Below, in pieces: positions 63,901-64,000 of a stretch of DNA of 64,000 bases; within the stretch, counting starts at the first letter, position 1; every line of letters starts with the position of its first letter. Under the pieces are notes generated by a model. It made no database searches. It had not been told where the DNA came from and saw only the letters and a list, made by a program, of their open reading frames with translations. The translations under genes were made by a program, and so were the position numbers. The DNA is from Salvelinus alpinus. Lineage: Eukaryota; Chordata; Actinopteri; Salmoniformes; Salmonidae. Location of the stretch: NCBI RefSeq assembly GCF_045679555.1, contig NC_092091.1:86333462-86397461 (forward strand), read 5' to 3'.

Positions 63901-64000
63901 TGAGTCTTTCTGTTGTAAAACCACTACAGTGTCCAACTTTCTACTGTGGCAGATGAACCTCCCTCCACTTCTCTCTCACTTTCATCTACAGTTGGCAGCC
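63901..64000 (-). other. End of the B/F inverted arm, runs off the window
   Basis: Inverted copy of 15527-15637. The arm continues beyond the window edge. Confidence 0.6.

Overview
The window is eukaryotic and almost certainly from a salmonid fish. Supporting signs are a tRNA-derived SINE with a salmonid-type body (about 22010-22216), a Tc1 element with long inverted repeats (53931-55537), CR1/L2/Rex-type LINE pieces, TTAA-flanked dispersed elements, very dense minisatellites, and spliced genes with GT..AG introns. The genus cannot be told from sequence alone.

The gene content is a cluster of small type I membrane receptors with one Ig V domain. Six spliced models could be built, and every exon junction keeps frame: A (minus, 2198-4803), B (plus, 17385-20135), C (minus, 26513-29341), D (minus, 31379-33024), E (plus, 44721-49785) and F (minus, 58923-61625). 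A seventh, orphan leader exon lies at 38553-38578. The shared plan is a 37-nt leader exon, a V exon of 357-387 nt, a stalk/transmembrane exon, a juxtamembrane exon and a tail exon. B and F carry two ITIM-like tyrosine motifs; D carries one canonical and one near-consensus motif. A and E have lost the part of the tail that holds the first motif. C instead has a one-piece stalk/TM/tail exon with a lysine inside the membrane segment and no ITIM, as in activating receptors. The locus therefore appears to hold both inhibitory and activating relatives. The V domains form two subtypes: A/C/D, with an extra Cys pair, and B/E/F. I do not assign the family; NITR, NILT and CD300-like are candidates.

The layout is a mosaic of inverted duplications. 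B and its flanks (15.5-20.8 kb) mirror F (57.8-64.0 kb). The leader/promoter of C (27.76-29.9 kb) mirrors that of E (44.15-46.29 kb). D and the orphan leader face away from each other across a near-palindrome centred on a 30-bp x ~78 array. A and B are also divergent. Duplication breakpoints repeatedly fall in minisatellites. One of these is a 53-bp unit that consists of the V-exon 3' splice site plus the first 20 nt of the exon, present in exact whole-number copies (18, 6, 7, 2, 37 and 6) in all six genes.

Mobile elements fill the rest: a 5.6-kb Tx1-type LINE embedded in (GA/TC)n at 7.4-13.0 kb, a degraded LINE at 22.25-23.7 kb, a LINE with a hugely expanded 39-bp 3'UTR repeat at 39.2-43.3 kb, a 5'-truncated LINE in gene E's 3' array, and a Tc1 nested in a TTAA-flanked element nested in a 21-bp minisatellite at 52.6-57.1 kb. 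Long apparent reading frames across the minisatellites and GA tracts are artefacts. All gene models are read by eye and no transcript evidence was available.
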